The notes below the pieces were generated by a model. It worked only from the letters and a program-made list of their open reading frames with translations. It did no database searches and was not told where the DNA came from. 8,711 nt of DNA from contig CAJPNN010000059.1 of NCBI GenBank assembly GCA_905372035.1, positions 1 through 8,711 of the forward strand. The letters run 5' to 3'. Source of the stretch: Bacillota bacterium (GTDB taxonomy: Bacteria > Bacillota > Clostridia > Peptostreptococcales > Anaerovoracaceae). Shown piece after piece: positions 1-6,341 of this stretch (positions within the stretch are counted from its first letter, which is position 1; each line of letters begins with the position of its first letter). The position numbers were made by a program, and so were the translations under genes.

Positions 1-557
1 GACAGATCAAGAGTATTTCTGGTTGCAGGTTCAAAAGTTCTTATTCCCCGCTCACAGAGTATGATATCATTCGTTCCTGAAGTAATAAGATATTCGGCAC
101 TTAGCAGAAACTCTTCGATAGTAGCGGAAAATCCACGTTTGAGAAGGACAGGTTTTCCGGTATCGGCTACGGTTTTTAAGAGAGGTATATTTTGCATATT
201 TCTTGCGCCGATTTGTATGATATCAATATCCGAGAATCGCTCTATATACTCGGATGAAGGTATTTCGCTGACTACGGGCATTTCGAGTTCTTTACCTAAT
301 GAAATAAGCATACCCAGCCCCTCATCACCAAGACCTTTAAATGTATAAGGTGATGTTCGCAACTTATATGCGCCTGCTCTTATAATATTTGCACCGCTTT
401 TTTTAGCGGAGAAGAGTGAGTTATACAATTGTTCGTGAGATTCGACTGCACAGGGTCCGGCTATAAGTGCAAATCCTCCTGCACCTATTTTTATATTTTT
501 AATATAAATTTCATTTTTCAGCACCGCATCTAAAACTGACAGCTTCTTATCAAACAA
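1..557 (-). CDS. aroF: 3-deoxy-7-phosphoheptulonate (DAHP) synthase, 5' part of gene, truncated by window edge
   Basis: The cytoplasmic enzyme condenses phosphoenolpyruvate with erythrose-4-phosphate, the first step of the shikimate pathway. Reading the minus strand from 557 gives 185 residues. They carry the signatures of the KDO8P-synthase-like (AroF/type I-beta) DAHP synthases: IAGPCAVES (residues 32-40), RTSPYTFKGLG (67-77), QIGARNMQN (115-123), KPVLLKRG (135-142) and ILCERGIRTFE (166-176) followed by TRNTLDL. The family is usually about 335 residues, so roughly the last 150 lie beyond the window. The start is a TTG at 557-555, preceded by AAGGAGG (+ strand CCTCCTT, 564-570) six bases away; there is no nearby in-frame ATG. 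No N-terminal regulatory domain precedes the barrel. One departure from the usual form is RAGAYKLRT (60-68), where RGGAFKPRT is common; the PEP-binding Lys and Arg are kept. Its own promoter lies at 672-700. Confidence 0.93.
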   Translation of the reverse strand, partial: MFDKKLSVLDAVLKNEIYIKNIKIGAGGFALIAGPCAVESHEQLYNSLFSAKKSGANIIRAGAYKLRTSPYTFKGLGDEGLGMLISLGKELEMPVVSEIPSSEYIERFSDIDIIQIGARNMQNIPLLKTVADTGKPVLLKRGFSATIEEFLLSAEYLITSGTNDIILCERGIRTFEPATRNTLDL

Positions 558-671
558 TCTATACCTCCTTGCTGTTTTTTAAGCCATATAACATTTTATG
601 AGTCGTATGTGATTTTAAAACAGTTTTTTATGAATTTTTCAACTTGTAAACTCATTGTTTATGTAAGTGAT

Positions 672-700
672 ATTATACTATCAGAGACTCGCATTTGCAA
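672..700 (-). promoter_or_regulatory. Sigma-A promoter for aroF
   Basis: On the minus strand, TTGCAA (-35, 695-700) and TATAAT (-10, 672-677) are separated by exactly 17 bp. Transcription would start near 665, giving a leader of about 108 nt before the TTG start at 557. I see no T-box, attenuator or terminator in that leader. The -10 is a perfect consensus, the -35 a 4/6 match. Confidence 0.72.
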
Positions 701-710
701 GTAAGGATAG

Positions 711-732
711 GCGCTATAATCGAGATAAGCGC
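711..732. repeat. Imperfect inverted repeat upstream of aroF promoter (possible operator)
   Basis: GCGCTAT (711-717) faces ATAAGCGC (725-732), which is its reverse complement apart from one extra A, across a 7-base centre. It lies about 10 bp upstream of the aroF -35 box, in the region shared by the divergent genes, so it could bind a regulator. The position is the only hint of function, and no known operator was recognised. Confidence 0.3.
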
Positions 733-794
733 ACTGAAAGGTTGGGTATTATCAGGGAAGTTTAAATGAATCTGCAGGTTTCGGAATCATGCGT

Positions 795-807
795 GATATG
801 TTATAAT
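795..807 (+). promoter_or_regulatory. Upstream extended -10 element toward the FDP fusion gene
   Basis: The TGTTATAAT sequence (799-807) is a perfect extended -10 (TGnTATAAT), with a weak -35 candidate TTTCGG (779-784) at 17-bp spacing. A transcript from here would have a leader of about 130 nt containing the hairpin at 830-849. It nearly duplicates the element at 886-898 (12 of 13 bases the same). Confidence 0.45.
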
Positions 808-829
808 GAATGCCATAATTAAAGAATGG

Positions 830-849
830 TTCTGCGGCGTTGCCGAGAG
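830..849 (+). other. Short GC-rich hairpin in FDP leader region
   Basis: TTCT-G-CGGC (830-838) pairs with GCCG-AGAG (842-849) around a GTT loop, with G834 bulged: four strong G-C pairs, then four more including one G-T. It is the most GC-rich spot in an AT-rich spacer. It lies between the two candidate -10 elements, so only transcripts from the upstream one would contain it. No T-run follows, so it is not a terminator. Its role is unknown. Confidence 0.35.
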
Positions 850-885
850 GACGAATTCATTGAAAACACATCCTTTTACTTTAAT

Positions 886-898
886 GATGTGTTATAAT
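886..898 (+). promoter_or_regulatory. Proximal extended -10 promoter for the FDP fusion gene
   Basis: TGTTATAAT (890-898) is a perfect extended -10. No good -35 lies at 16-18 bp; the nearest TTGAAA (860-865) is 27 bp away, which fits an extended -10 promoter that does not need one. A start near 905 gives a leader of about 38 nt ending in the GGAGG site at 930-934. Confidence 0.55.
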
Positions 899-942
899 AA
901 AAGTATATTAACGGGTAAGTTTGTGAATTGGAGGTATAATTT

Positions 943-3507
943 ATGAAGACTAAAAAATTGACGGAATCTTTGTACTGGATCGGTAATCTTGATCCCGACC
1001 TGAAAATTTTTGACATTGTTATGCAAACGGAATACGGAACATCATACAATTCATATTTGCTTAAAGGTTCAAAAAAGACGGCTATTTTTGAAACGGCTAA
1101 AGTCCAATTTTTTGATAAATATATATCCAAAATACAAGAACTTATAGAAATCAAAGATATTGACTACATAATACTTGATCATACGGAACCCGATCACACG
1201 GGTTCAATAGAAAAGCTTCTTAAAATTAATCCTAAGATAAAAGTTGTAGGCTCTTCCGCAGCGATAAATTTCACAAAAGAGATCACAAACCTTGATTTTA
1301 ACAGTATAATTGTTAAAGATCAGGATACACTTTCATTGGGAGACAAAACTCTCAAATTTATTTCGGCACCGAATTTACACTGGCCGGATACAATCTTCAC
1401 ATATATTGAAGAAGAAAAAACCCTGATGACATGTGACGCTTTCGGAGCACATTTTTCATATGAGGGAATCACAGATGAAGATATTCCGAACAGAGAAGAA
1501 TATATTTCAGCAGTGAAATATTATTATGATCATATTTTGGCACCTTTTACGGACGACTACCTGTCGGCAATAGAAAAAATCGAGGATTTGGATATAAATA
1601 TAATAGGAACGGGACACGGACCGGTATTGATAAAATATCCTATGGAAATAGTAAAGATGAGCAAAGCGTGGGCTTCACAAACAAGTCCGTATAATAAAAA
1701 GATGGTCGTTATTCCTTATGTTTCAGCATATGGATATACAAAGATGCTTGCAGATAAAATAAGCGAAGGAATAAAAGAGGCCGGAGATATCGAAGTTATA
1801 GTGCTTGACATGGTGGAAGAAGAACAGAGTAGAGCTTTGGAATTGATGGCATTTGCGGACGGTATTTTGCTCGGTACGCCTACGATGGTGGGAGATGCTC
1901 TGGCACCTATATGGAATCTTGCAACATCAATGTTTGCAAGGATACATGGAGGAAAGATAGTTTCCGCATTCGGATCATACGGATGGAGCGGAGAAGGCGT
2001 TTTGCATATACTTGACAGGCTTTCACAGTTGAGAGTCAAAATTTACGGAACGGAAGGATATCGTGTCAGATTTAAACCGAGCGATGCGGAACTCACAGGA
2101 GCTTTTGAATTCGGATATGGATTCGGATGTTCAGTACTCGAAGGTAAAATTATAGATCCTGATGATTTAAAAGGGAAAGAGACTTTAAAAGCCGAAGGCG
2201 TAACCAAGTGGAAATGTCTTGTCTGTGGAGAAATAGTAGAGGGCCTCGAACCTCCCGAAGCATGTCCTGTATGCAATGTAGGACCTGATAAATTTGAACC
2301 GGTAATAGAAAAAGATACCGAATTTGAGAGTGATAAAGAAGACAGGATCGTAATAATAGGAAACGGTGCGGCTTCAATTGCAGCCATAGAAGAGATAAGA
2401 CAAAGGAACAAATCGTGCTACATTACGGTTATAGGAAAAGAAGATATTATAGCTTATCACAGACCTATGCTTACGAAGAATATTTTATCAAACCTGGATG
2501 AGCCTGTGTTCAGCATAAAGACTAAAGAATGGTATGAGGAGAATTCTGTAAATATAATTTTGAGCGAAGAGGTTGTAAAGGTTGACACGGATAGTAAGAC
2601 TGTATTTTTCAAAGATGACAGTGCTATAAATTATGACCGACTTATATTTGCCACCGGAGCATCTTCATTTATACCGCCGATTGATGGACATGAACTGGAA
2701 GGTGTAATGTCTATAAGGGATATAGAAGATGTGAGAAAATTGCAAAACAGACTGCAAAAATCTCAAGAAGTCGCTATTATAGGCGGAGGTGTTTTAGGAC
2801 TTGAGGCTGCATGGGAAATCCAAAAGACAGGAAAGCAGGTCTCGGTTATAGAACTTGCTCCTTATATGATGGCAAAACAGCTTGACGAGAAAGGATCCGA
2901 TATCTTGAGAAAAGCGGTTGAGTCTTCGGGGGTAAAATGTTATATAGGAACAGGTATAGAAAAAATAACAGGAGAAAAAGAGGTTGAGGGAGTAAAGCTC
3001 AATAACGGAGAGACGGTCAAAGCACAGATTGTGATCCTGTCCACAGGAGTAAGAGCGAATATAAATGTTGCAAAATCGGCAGGGATTGATACGGATAGAA
3101 ATATAATTGTAAATGAAAATATGGAAACAAATATTGAAGGAGTATATGCATGCGGAGACTGTGCGGAGTTTGACGGCGTAAATTATGCAATCATACCGCA
3201 GGCTGTGGGACAGGGGAAAGTTGCGGGAGCGAATGCCGCAGGAGATAATCTGACTTACAGACATGAAACCCCGGCCAACTATTTCAGCGGATTCAATACC
3301 AAACTTTTTGCAATCGGCGACAACGGAAAGGATAAGGAAAAAGTTTATAAAGAAGTTGAGGTAACAGACCCGGTGAAGAAGCATTATAAAAAGATGTATT
3401 TTGTAAATAACAGATTTGTAGGAGGCATTTTGATAGGTGACATTTCGGAATCGGGACTGTTCACGGATGCGTTTCAGGATCAATACACTATGGAAAGGAT
3501 GCTTTAA
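943..3507 (+). CDS. Multidomain flavodiiron protein: FDP core + short-spaced rubredoxin + NADH:rubredoxin oxidoreductase fusion
   Basis: This is a predicted soluble NADH:O2 (or NO) reductase built as one 854-residue chain. Residues about 1-250 are the metallo-beta-lactamase-like diiron domain with a complete ligand set: H80-x-E82-x-D84-H85, H146, D165, H225. Residues about 253-400 are an FMN-binding flavodoxin domain (phosphate loop SAYGYT, 261-266). A rubredoxin follows with C425-x2-C428 and C441-x2-C444; only 12 residues separate the pairs, against about 29 in free rubredoxins, so it is the short, rubrerythrin-like type. Residues about 467-854 are an FAD/NAD oxidoreductase: GNGAAS FAD loop (473-478), GGGVLG NAD loop (614-619) with E637 ending the next strand (favouring NADH), and YACGDC (735-740). 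The order matches the fused FDP described from Clostridioides difficile. The start ATG has GGAGG (930-934) eight bases upstream. The TAA overlaps the next gene's ATG. O2 versus NO preference cannot be read from sequence. Confidence 0.95.
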   Translation: MKTKKLTESLYWIGNLDPDLKIFDIVMQTEYGTSYNSYLLKGSKKTAIFETAKVQFFDKYISKIQELIEIKDIDYIILDHTEPDHTGSIEKLLKINPKIKVVGSSAAINFTKEITNLDFNSIIVKDQDTLSLGDKTLKFISAPNLHWPDTIFTYIEEEKTLMTCDAFGAHFSYEGITDEDIPNREEYISAVKYYYDHILAPFTDDYLSAIEKIEDLDINIIGTGHGPVLIKYPMEIVKMSKAWASQTSPYNKKMVVIPYVSAYGYTKMLADKISEGIKEAGDIEVIVLDMVEEEQSRALELMAFADGILLGTPTMVGDALAPIWNLATSMFARIHGGKIVSAFGSYGWSGEGVLHILDRLSQLRVKIYGTEGYRVRFKPSDAELTGAFEFGYGFGCSVLEGKIIDPDDLKGKETLKAEGVTKWKCLVCGEIVEGLEPPEACPVCNVGPDKFEPVIEKDTEFESDKEDRIVIIGNGAASIAAIEEIRQRNKSCYITVIGKEDIIAYHRPMLTKNILSNLDEPVFSIKTKEWYEENSVNIILSEEVVKVDTDSKTVFFKDDSAINYDRLIFATGASSFIPPIDGHELEGVMSIRDIEDVRKLQNRLQKSQEVAIIGGGVLGLEAAWEIQKTGKQVSVIELAPYMMAKQLDEKGSDILRKAVESSGVKCYIGTGIEKITGEKEVEGVKLNNGETVKAQIVILSTGVRANINVAKSAGIDTDRNIIVNENMETNIEGVYACGDCAEFDGVNYAIIPQAVGQGKVAGANAAGDNLTYRHETPANYFSGFNTKLFAIGDNGKDKEKVYKEVEVTDPVKKHYKKMYFVNNRFVGGILIGDISESGLFTDAFQDQYTMERML

Positions 3508-4562
3508 TGCGAGATAAAGGATTGGACAGACTGAGGATATTTGCAGCATATCTTATAGTACTCCTCCATCTGTCGGTAAATTATATTTCCAAGTTTGACT
3601 TGAATTCAGTTTCATGGTGGATAAGTGATGCGCTTTCAGCGGCTTCAAGGATCGGAGTTCCGATATTCGTAATGATAACGGGTGCTTTTCTTCTTGATGA
3701 AAAAAAAGAAATAACGGTACGAATAATTGTAAAGAAATATATTTTTAAGGCGGCACTTATATTTTCAGTTACATCGGTTTTTTATGCTGCAGTATACTAT
3801 CTTGGAGTAACGGGAGAAACGGTGCCGTTTTCGAAAAGAGAATTTTTGAAAAGCATTGTGATAGGGCATTATCATTTATGGTATCTTTATATGATAGCGG
3901 GGCTTTATCTTTTGACGCCCCTTTTCAGAAGTTTCGTGAAGAATGCTGAAAAAGGAGAAGTATTATTTTTTATAGCCGTTTCGGCAATCTTTAATTTTGT
4001 GTTTGTTTTAAACCGATATGTTTTTCACTTTATCTTTTTTCATGAAATAGGTGAAAAGATGGCTATAAGCACATTGATAGGATATGCGGGATATTATGTG
4101 GCAGGCTGGTATCTTTCACATATAGATTTGAAAGGTAAGATAGTGGCGGGAATATATACGGCAGCTGTTTTATCATATGTAATTGCAATTTTAGGAACGG
4201 GATATATCAGTGCTAAGCAAAACACGCTGAATATTGTGTTATATACAAACTATTCTTTGACAATTTTTTGTATGAGCACGGCAATCTTTTTATTTTTCAA
4301 GAGATCTGACCGAATCAATAAAAGTATATTTAAGATCGAAAGGTTGAAACTGTACAAAGTAATGTTCATAGTTTATTTGATACATCCGTTTTTCATAGAA
4401 AGATTCAGAAGGGTATACGATTTGAATTTATTTCTTGCAAGCATCGTTATATTTTTAGTAAGTACGGTTGCAGCAATTATTTTAAAGGGGATTGCAGATT
4501 TTATTGTCGGCTTGAAACGTAAGGCGGGCGAAGTATATTTAAAGCAGGATATAACAAAATAA
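3507..4562 (+). CDS. Acyltransferase family 3 integral membrane protein
   Basis: This 351-residue protein is very hydrophobic, with about ten predicted membrane helices (roughly 10-29, 44-65, 80-100, 120-141, 150-170, 187-203, 210-230, 243-263, 282-297, 307-330). It shows the hallmarks of the Acyl_transf_3 family: R10-x10-H21 in the first helix (RLRIFAAYLIVLLH, 8-21), IGVPIFVMITGAFLL in the second, and HLWYLYMIAGLYLL in the fourth. Known members move acetyl or other acyl groups onto sugars of polysaccharides, peptidoglycan or teichoic acids at the membrane; the acceptor here cannot be told. Its ATG overlaps the TAA of the FDP gene by one base (TAATG, 3505-3509). No separate ribosome binding site is needed, since AAGGAT (3495-3500) lies within the upstream gene, so translation is probably coupled. 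No terminator hairpin follows before the next gene. Confidence 0.85.
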   Translation: MRDKGLDRLRIFAAYLIVLLHLSVNYISKFDLNSVSWWISDALSAASRIGVPIFVMITGAFLLDEKKEITVRIIVKKYIFKAALIFSVTSVFYAAVYYLGVTGETVPFSKREFLKSIVIGHYHLWYLYMIAGLYLLTPLFRSFVKNAEKGEVLFFIAVSAIFNFVFVLNRYVFHFIFFHEIGEKMAISTLIGYAGYYVAGWYLSHIDLKGKIVAGIYTAAVLSYVIAILGTGYISAKQNTLNIVLYTNYSLTIFCMSTAIFLFFKRSDRINKSIFKIERLKLYKVMFIVYLIHPFFIERFRRVYDLNLFLASIVIFLVSTVAAIILKGIADFIVGLKRKAGEVYLKQDITK

Positions 4563-4632
4563 GTCTCTTAATAATGAAGTTTTTTGGCAAGTGTTTAGGG
4601 AGTATTGATATTTTAGAAAGAGAGTCGGTGCT

Positions 4633-5112
4633 ATGAAAAAGGATAAGTTCCATAATACCAATGCCGTAAGGATGCTTGATAAAGCAGGGGCGGTATTTGA
4701 GTCTATAGAGCTTGGATTTGATGAAGCAAAAACAGGTACTGAGGTTGCAGAAATACTCGGTGTTTCGTCGGATATTGTGTATAAAACTTTAGTTACCGTA
4801 GGAAAGTCGGGTGAACATTATGTTTTTATGGTTCCGGTAGAAGAAAAACTTGATTTAAAGAAATCAGCTAAAATTGTAAATGAAAAATTTGTTGAACCGA
4901 TAAAACAGAAAGATCTGTTATCGCTTACAGGTTATGTACATGGAGGCTGTAGTCCGATAGGTATGAAAAAATATTTCAGAACAGTGATTTATAAAAATGC
5001 ATATAAATATGAAAATATTTATTTCAGTGCAGGCAGGATAGGACAACAGATAAAGATGAGTGTGAGCGAGCTTGAGAAGATGATTCCGCTTGAAAACGGA
5101 GATATAATATAA
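4633..5112 (+). CDS. ybaK: YbaK/EbsC-type Cys-tRNA(Pro) deacylase
   Basis: A cytoplasmic editing protein that hydrolyses Cys-tRNA(Pro) mis-made by prolyl-tRNA synthetase. The 159 residues match the family's full length. The start resembles the typical NAxRxLDKAG opening (10-19). K51 in VYKTLV sits where the essential Lys of YbaK lies, and GGCSPIGMKK (104-113) is the family's glycine-rich substrate motif. The C-terminus FSAGRIGQQIKMS is also typical. The gene lies 70 bp after the acyltransferase. Its ribosome binding site is weak (GAAAGAGAG about ten bases before ATG). A poor promoter candidate, TTGGCA (4584-4589) and GATATT (4607-4612) at 17-bp spacing, could serve it; read-through from upstream is equally possible. 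Its TAA touches the 3' end of the opposing tRNA-Gly gene with no gap and no terminator. Confidence 0.92.
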   Translation: MKKDKFHNTNAVRMLDKAGAVFESIELGFDEAKTGTEVAEILGVSSDIVYKTLVTVGKSGEHYVFMVPVEEKLDLKKSAKIVNEKFVEPIKQKDLLSLTGYVHGGCSPIGMKKYFRTVIYKNAYKYENIYFSAGRIGQQIKMSVSELEKMIPLENGDII

Positions 5113-5186
5113 TGGAGCGGGCGAAGGGAATCGAACCCTCGTGTCCGGCTTGGGAAGCCGGTGTTCTGCCATTGAACTACGCCCGC
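5113..5186 (-). tRNA. tRNA-Gly (anticodon CCC)
   Basis: The minus strand from 5186 folds into a complete cloverleaf: acceptor GCGGGCG/CGCCCGC, D-arm GTTC/GAAC, anticodon stem CCGGC/GCCGG with loop TTCCCAA, and T-loop TTCGATT, followed by U73 and an encoded CCA (5113-5115). The anticodon lies at 5152-5154 and reads GGG codons. Length is 74 nt including CCA. The gene converges on ybaK and abuts its stop codon. Confidence 0.96.
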
Positions 5187-5197
5187 AACACGCTAAC

Positions 5198-5226
5198 ATT
5201 ATATCAAAGCAGGCTTGTAAATTCAA
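5198..5226 (-). promoter_or_regulatory. Promoter of tRNA-Gly(CCC)
   Basis: On the minus strand, TTGAAT (-35, 5221-5226) and a perfect TATAAT (-10, 5198-5203) stand 17 bp apart. The tRNA's first base (5186) is 12 bp beyond the -10, leaving only a few bases of 5' leader for RNase P to remove. Confidence 0.78.
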
Positions 5227-5339
5227 TATTAAATATGGCGTTTGCTGTGGTTAATATATTTAGCGAATCAATGCAAACATGACAATAAAATGTTGTTTGT
5301 TGCGGTGATATATTTTTGATAAGCGTACAATATTAAATA
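5224..5339. repeat. Pair of short direct repeats in the spacer before the amidohydrolase gene
   Basis: CAATATTAAATA occurs exactly at 5224-5235 and 5328-5339. Between the copies, GTTTGCTGTGGTTAATATAT (from 5240) is imperfectly repeated as GTTTGTTGCGGTGATATAT (from 5295), each copy running into a T-rich stretch and then AGCG. The first 12-mer copy overlaps the tRNA-Gly -35. The second overlaps a possible plus-strand -10 (TACAAT, 5326-5331). They may be binding sites for a regulator, or the leftover of a small duplication. Confidence 0.4.
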
Positions 5340-5380
5340 GGTTAATTGATAAATAATCAGCAGTTCAGGAGAATTTTATA

Positions 5381-6250
5381 ATGAAAATTATTGATGCTCA
5401 TGTAAACTTAATGAATTCACCGATTTTTGATGAAGAAGCTAAAAACTCGGGAGGGGTCAATGATCCGGAAATCCTGAGTGAAAATTATGCTGCAAACGAT
5501 GTAGAAAGTGTCGTGGTAATGGGAACAGGAGATTGGGGGTTAAACGGAAAGAGAAAATATGGTTGCCCCATGATTCCGGATCTGAAATATCGAGAAATCC
5601 TTGAAAAGAAGGGGATAAGAGTAAGTTATTGCCTGGGCGTAAAAAGCAGTGAACTCTTAAATATGGAATACAGTCAGCAGAAGGTTTGCTGGGATATGTT
5701 TGAAAGAGAAATACAAAATCGGCAGTGCGCAGGTGTAAAACTTTATCCGGGATATGAATCGGTTTATGCTTATGACACCATACATAGACCGATATTTGAA
5801 TTGTTGGCAAAGTATAATCTCCCCGCTGTTGTGCATACGGGAGATATAAGAAGAGGCAAGGGGATTTTGAAATATGCACATCCGTTGACTGTTGATGAGT
5901 TGGCGGCGGATTTTCCAAGAGTGAAATTTGTGATTTCACACTGCGGATCACCATGGATTTGTGATGCTGTTGAGGTCGCGGTAAAGAATCCCAATGTCAG
6001 CATCGACCTGTCGGGTTTGGCAAAGGGAAATTTTACTACAGACTGGTTTTTAAATAAATACGAAGACTTTGTTTCATATTTTAAGATGTGGATGACATAT
6101 TTAGGTGATTATAACAAACTGATTTTCGGTACGGATTGGCCTGTAGTAAGCATTGAAAGTTATATAGCTTTGATAAAAAAGTTAGTACCCGACGCTGCAT
6201 ATGATGATGTATTTTATAACAATGCACTAAGAGTGTTCAATTTGATTTAA
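5381..6250 (+). CDS. Amidohydrolase family 2 (TIM-barrel metal-dependent hydrolase/decarboxylase-like) protein
   Basis: This 289-residue protein fits the Amidohydro_2 family, which includes aminocarboxymuconate-semialdehyde decarboxylase and many uncharacterised hydrolases; the substrate is unknown. Family landmarks in barrel order: IIDAHVN at the N-terminus (H7), GVKLYPGY (118-125, K120), VVHTGD (150-155, H152), ISHCGSPW (185-192, H187) and FGTDWP (249-254, D252). The first metal motif is normally HxH, but here it is H7-x-N9, so one usual zinc ligand is replaced by Asn. Metal content and activity are therefore uncertain. There is no signal peptide, so it is probably cytoplasmic. AGGAGA (5367-5372) lies eight bases before the ATG. 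It follows a repeat-containing spacer with a possible TACAAT -10 (5326-5331), and the folate gene follows after 74 bp, perhaps in the same transcript. No neighbour points to a pathway. Confidence 0.82.
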   Translation: MKIIDAHVNLMNSPIFDEEAKNSGGVNDPEILSENYAANDVESVVVMGTGDWGLNGKRKYGCPMIPDLKYREILEKKGIRVSYCLGVKSSELLNMEYSQQKVCWDMFEREIQNRQCAGVKLYPGYESVYAYDTIHRPIFELLAKYNLPAVVHTGDIRRGKGILKYAHPLTVDELAADFPRVKFVISHCGSPWICDAVEVAVKNPNVSIDLSGLAKGNFTTDWFLNKYEDFVSYFKMWMTYLGDYNKLIFGTDWPVVSIESYIALIKKLVPDAAYDDVFYNNALRVFNLI

Positions 6251-6259
6251 AGCTTTAAA
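6246..6259. repeat. Perfect 14-bp palindrome over the amidohydrolase stop codon
   Basis: TTTAAAGCTTTAAA reads the same on both strands and includes the TAA stop at 6248-6250. It is too short and AT-rich to terminate transcription and lacks a T-run. It could be a protein-binding site or chance. Confidence 0.3.
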
Positions 6260-6278
6260 AATTCAGGAGTTAAAAAAT

Positions 6279-6341
6279 ATGCAACAATTGGCGATCAAAA
6301 AATTTGAAAGAAAAGAGAATTATCATGCTGATTCAGGATAA
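6279..6341 (+). CDS. Possible 20-codon leader ORF overlapping the start of the folate gene
   Basis: An ATG at 6279 follows AGGAG (6265-6269) with nine bases between, a better ribosome site than the one in front of the folate gene itself. It encodes a 20-residue lysine-rich peptide beginning MQQLAIKKFERKE and stops at 6339-6341, about 14 bases inside the folate gene in another frame. It may deliver ribosomes to the downstream start by coupling. No peptide function is recognised, and it could be fortuitous. Confidence 0.35.
   Translation: MQQLAIKKFERKENYHADSG

Noticed and set aside
61..348. A 95-codon plus-strand open frame
   Set aside because: It is the complement of the strongly conserved aroF reading frame and has no ribosome binding site.
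594..656. A 19-codon ATG-started ORF in the aroF leader on the minus strand (possible attenuation peptide)
   Set aside because: It has no ribosome binding site, is not rich in Phe, Tyr or Trp, and no terminator/antiterminator pair is visible.
834..856. Resemblance of GTTGCCGAGAGGACGAA to the 5' part of a serine tRNA (D-arm)
   Set aside because: No anticodon stem, T-arm or 3' acceptor strand follows in the next 90 bases, so it is not a tRNA gene; at most a remnant, more likely chance.
1716..2411. Minus-strand open frames of 75-122 codons opposite the FDP gene
   Set aside because: They lie antisense within a clearly coding gene, lack family motifs and ribosome sites, and have compositions expected of complementary frames.
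2794..3549. A 251-codon minus-strand open frame opposite the reductase domain
   Set aside because: Long, but fully antisense to the conserved reductase domain and Cys/Ile/Ser-rich without any recognisable motif; a shadow of the real gene.
6304..6324. Upstream TTG start for the folate gene adding seven residues
   Set aside because: No Shine-Dalgarno sequence precedes it, while the ATG at 6325 has one and gives the usual family length.
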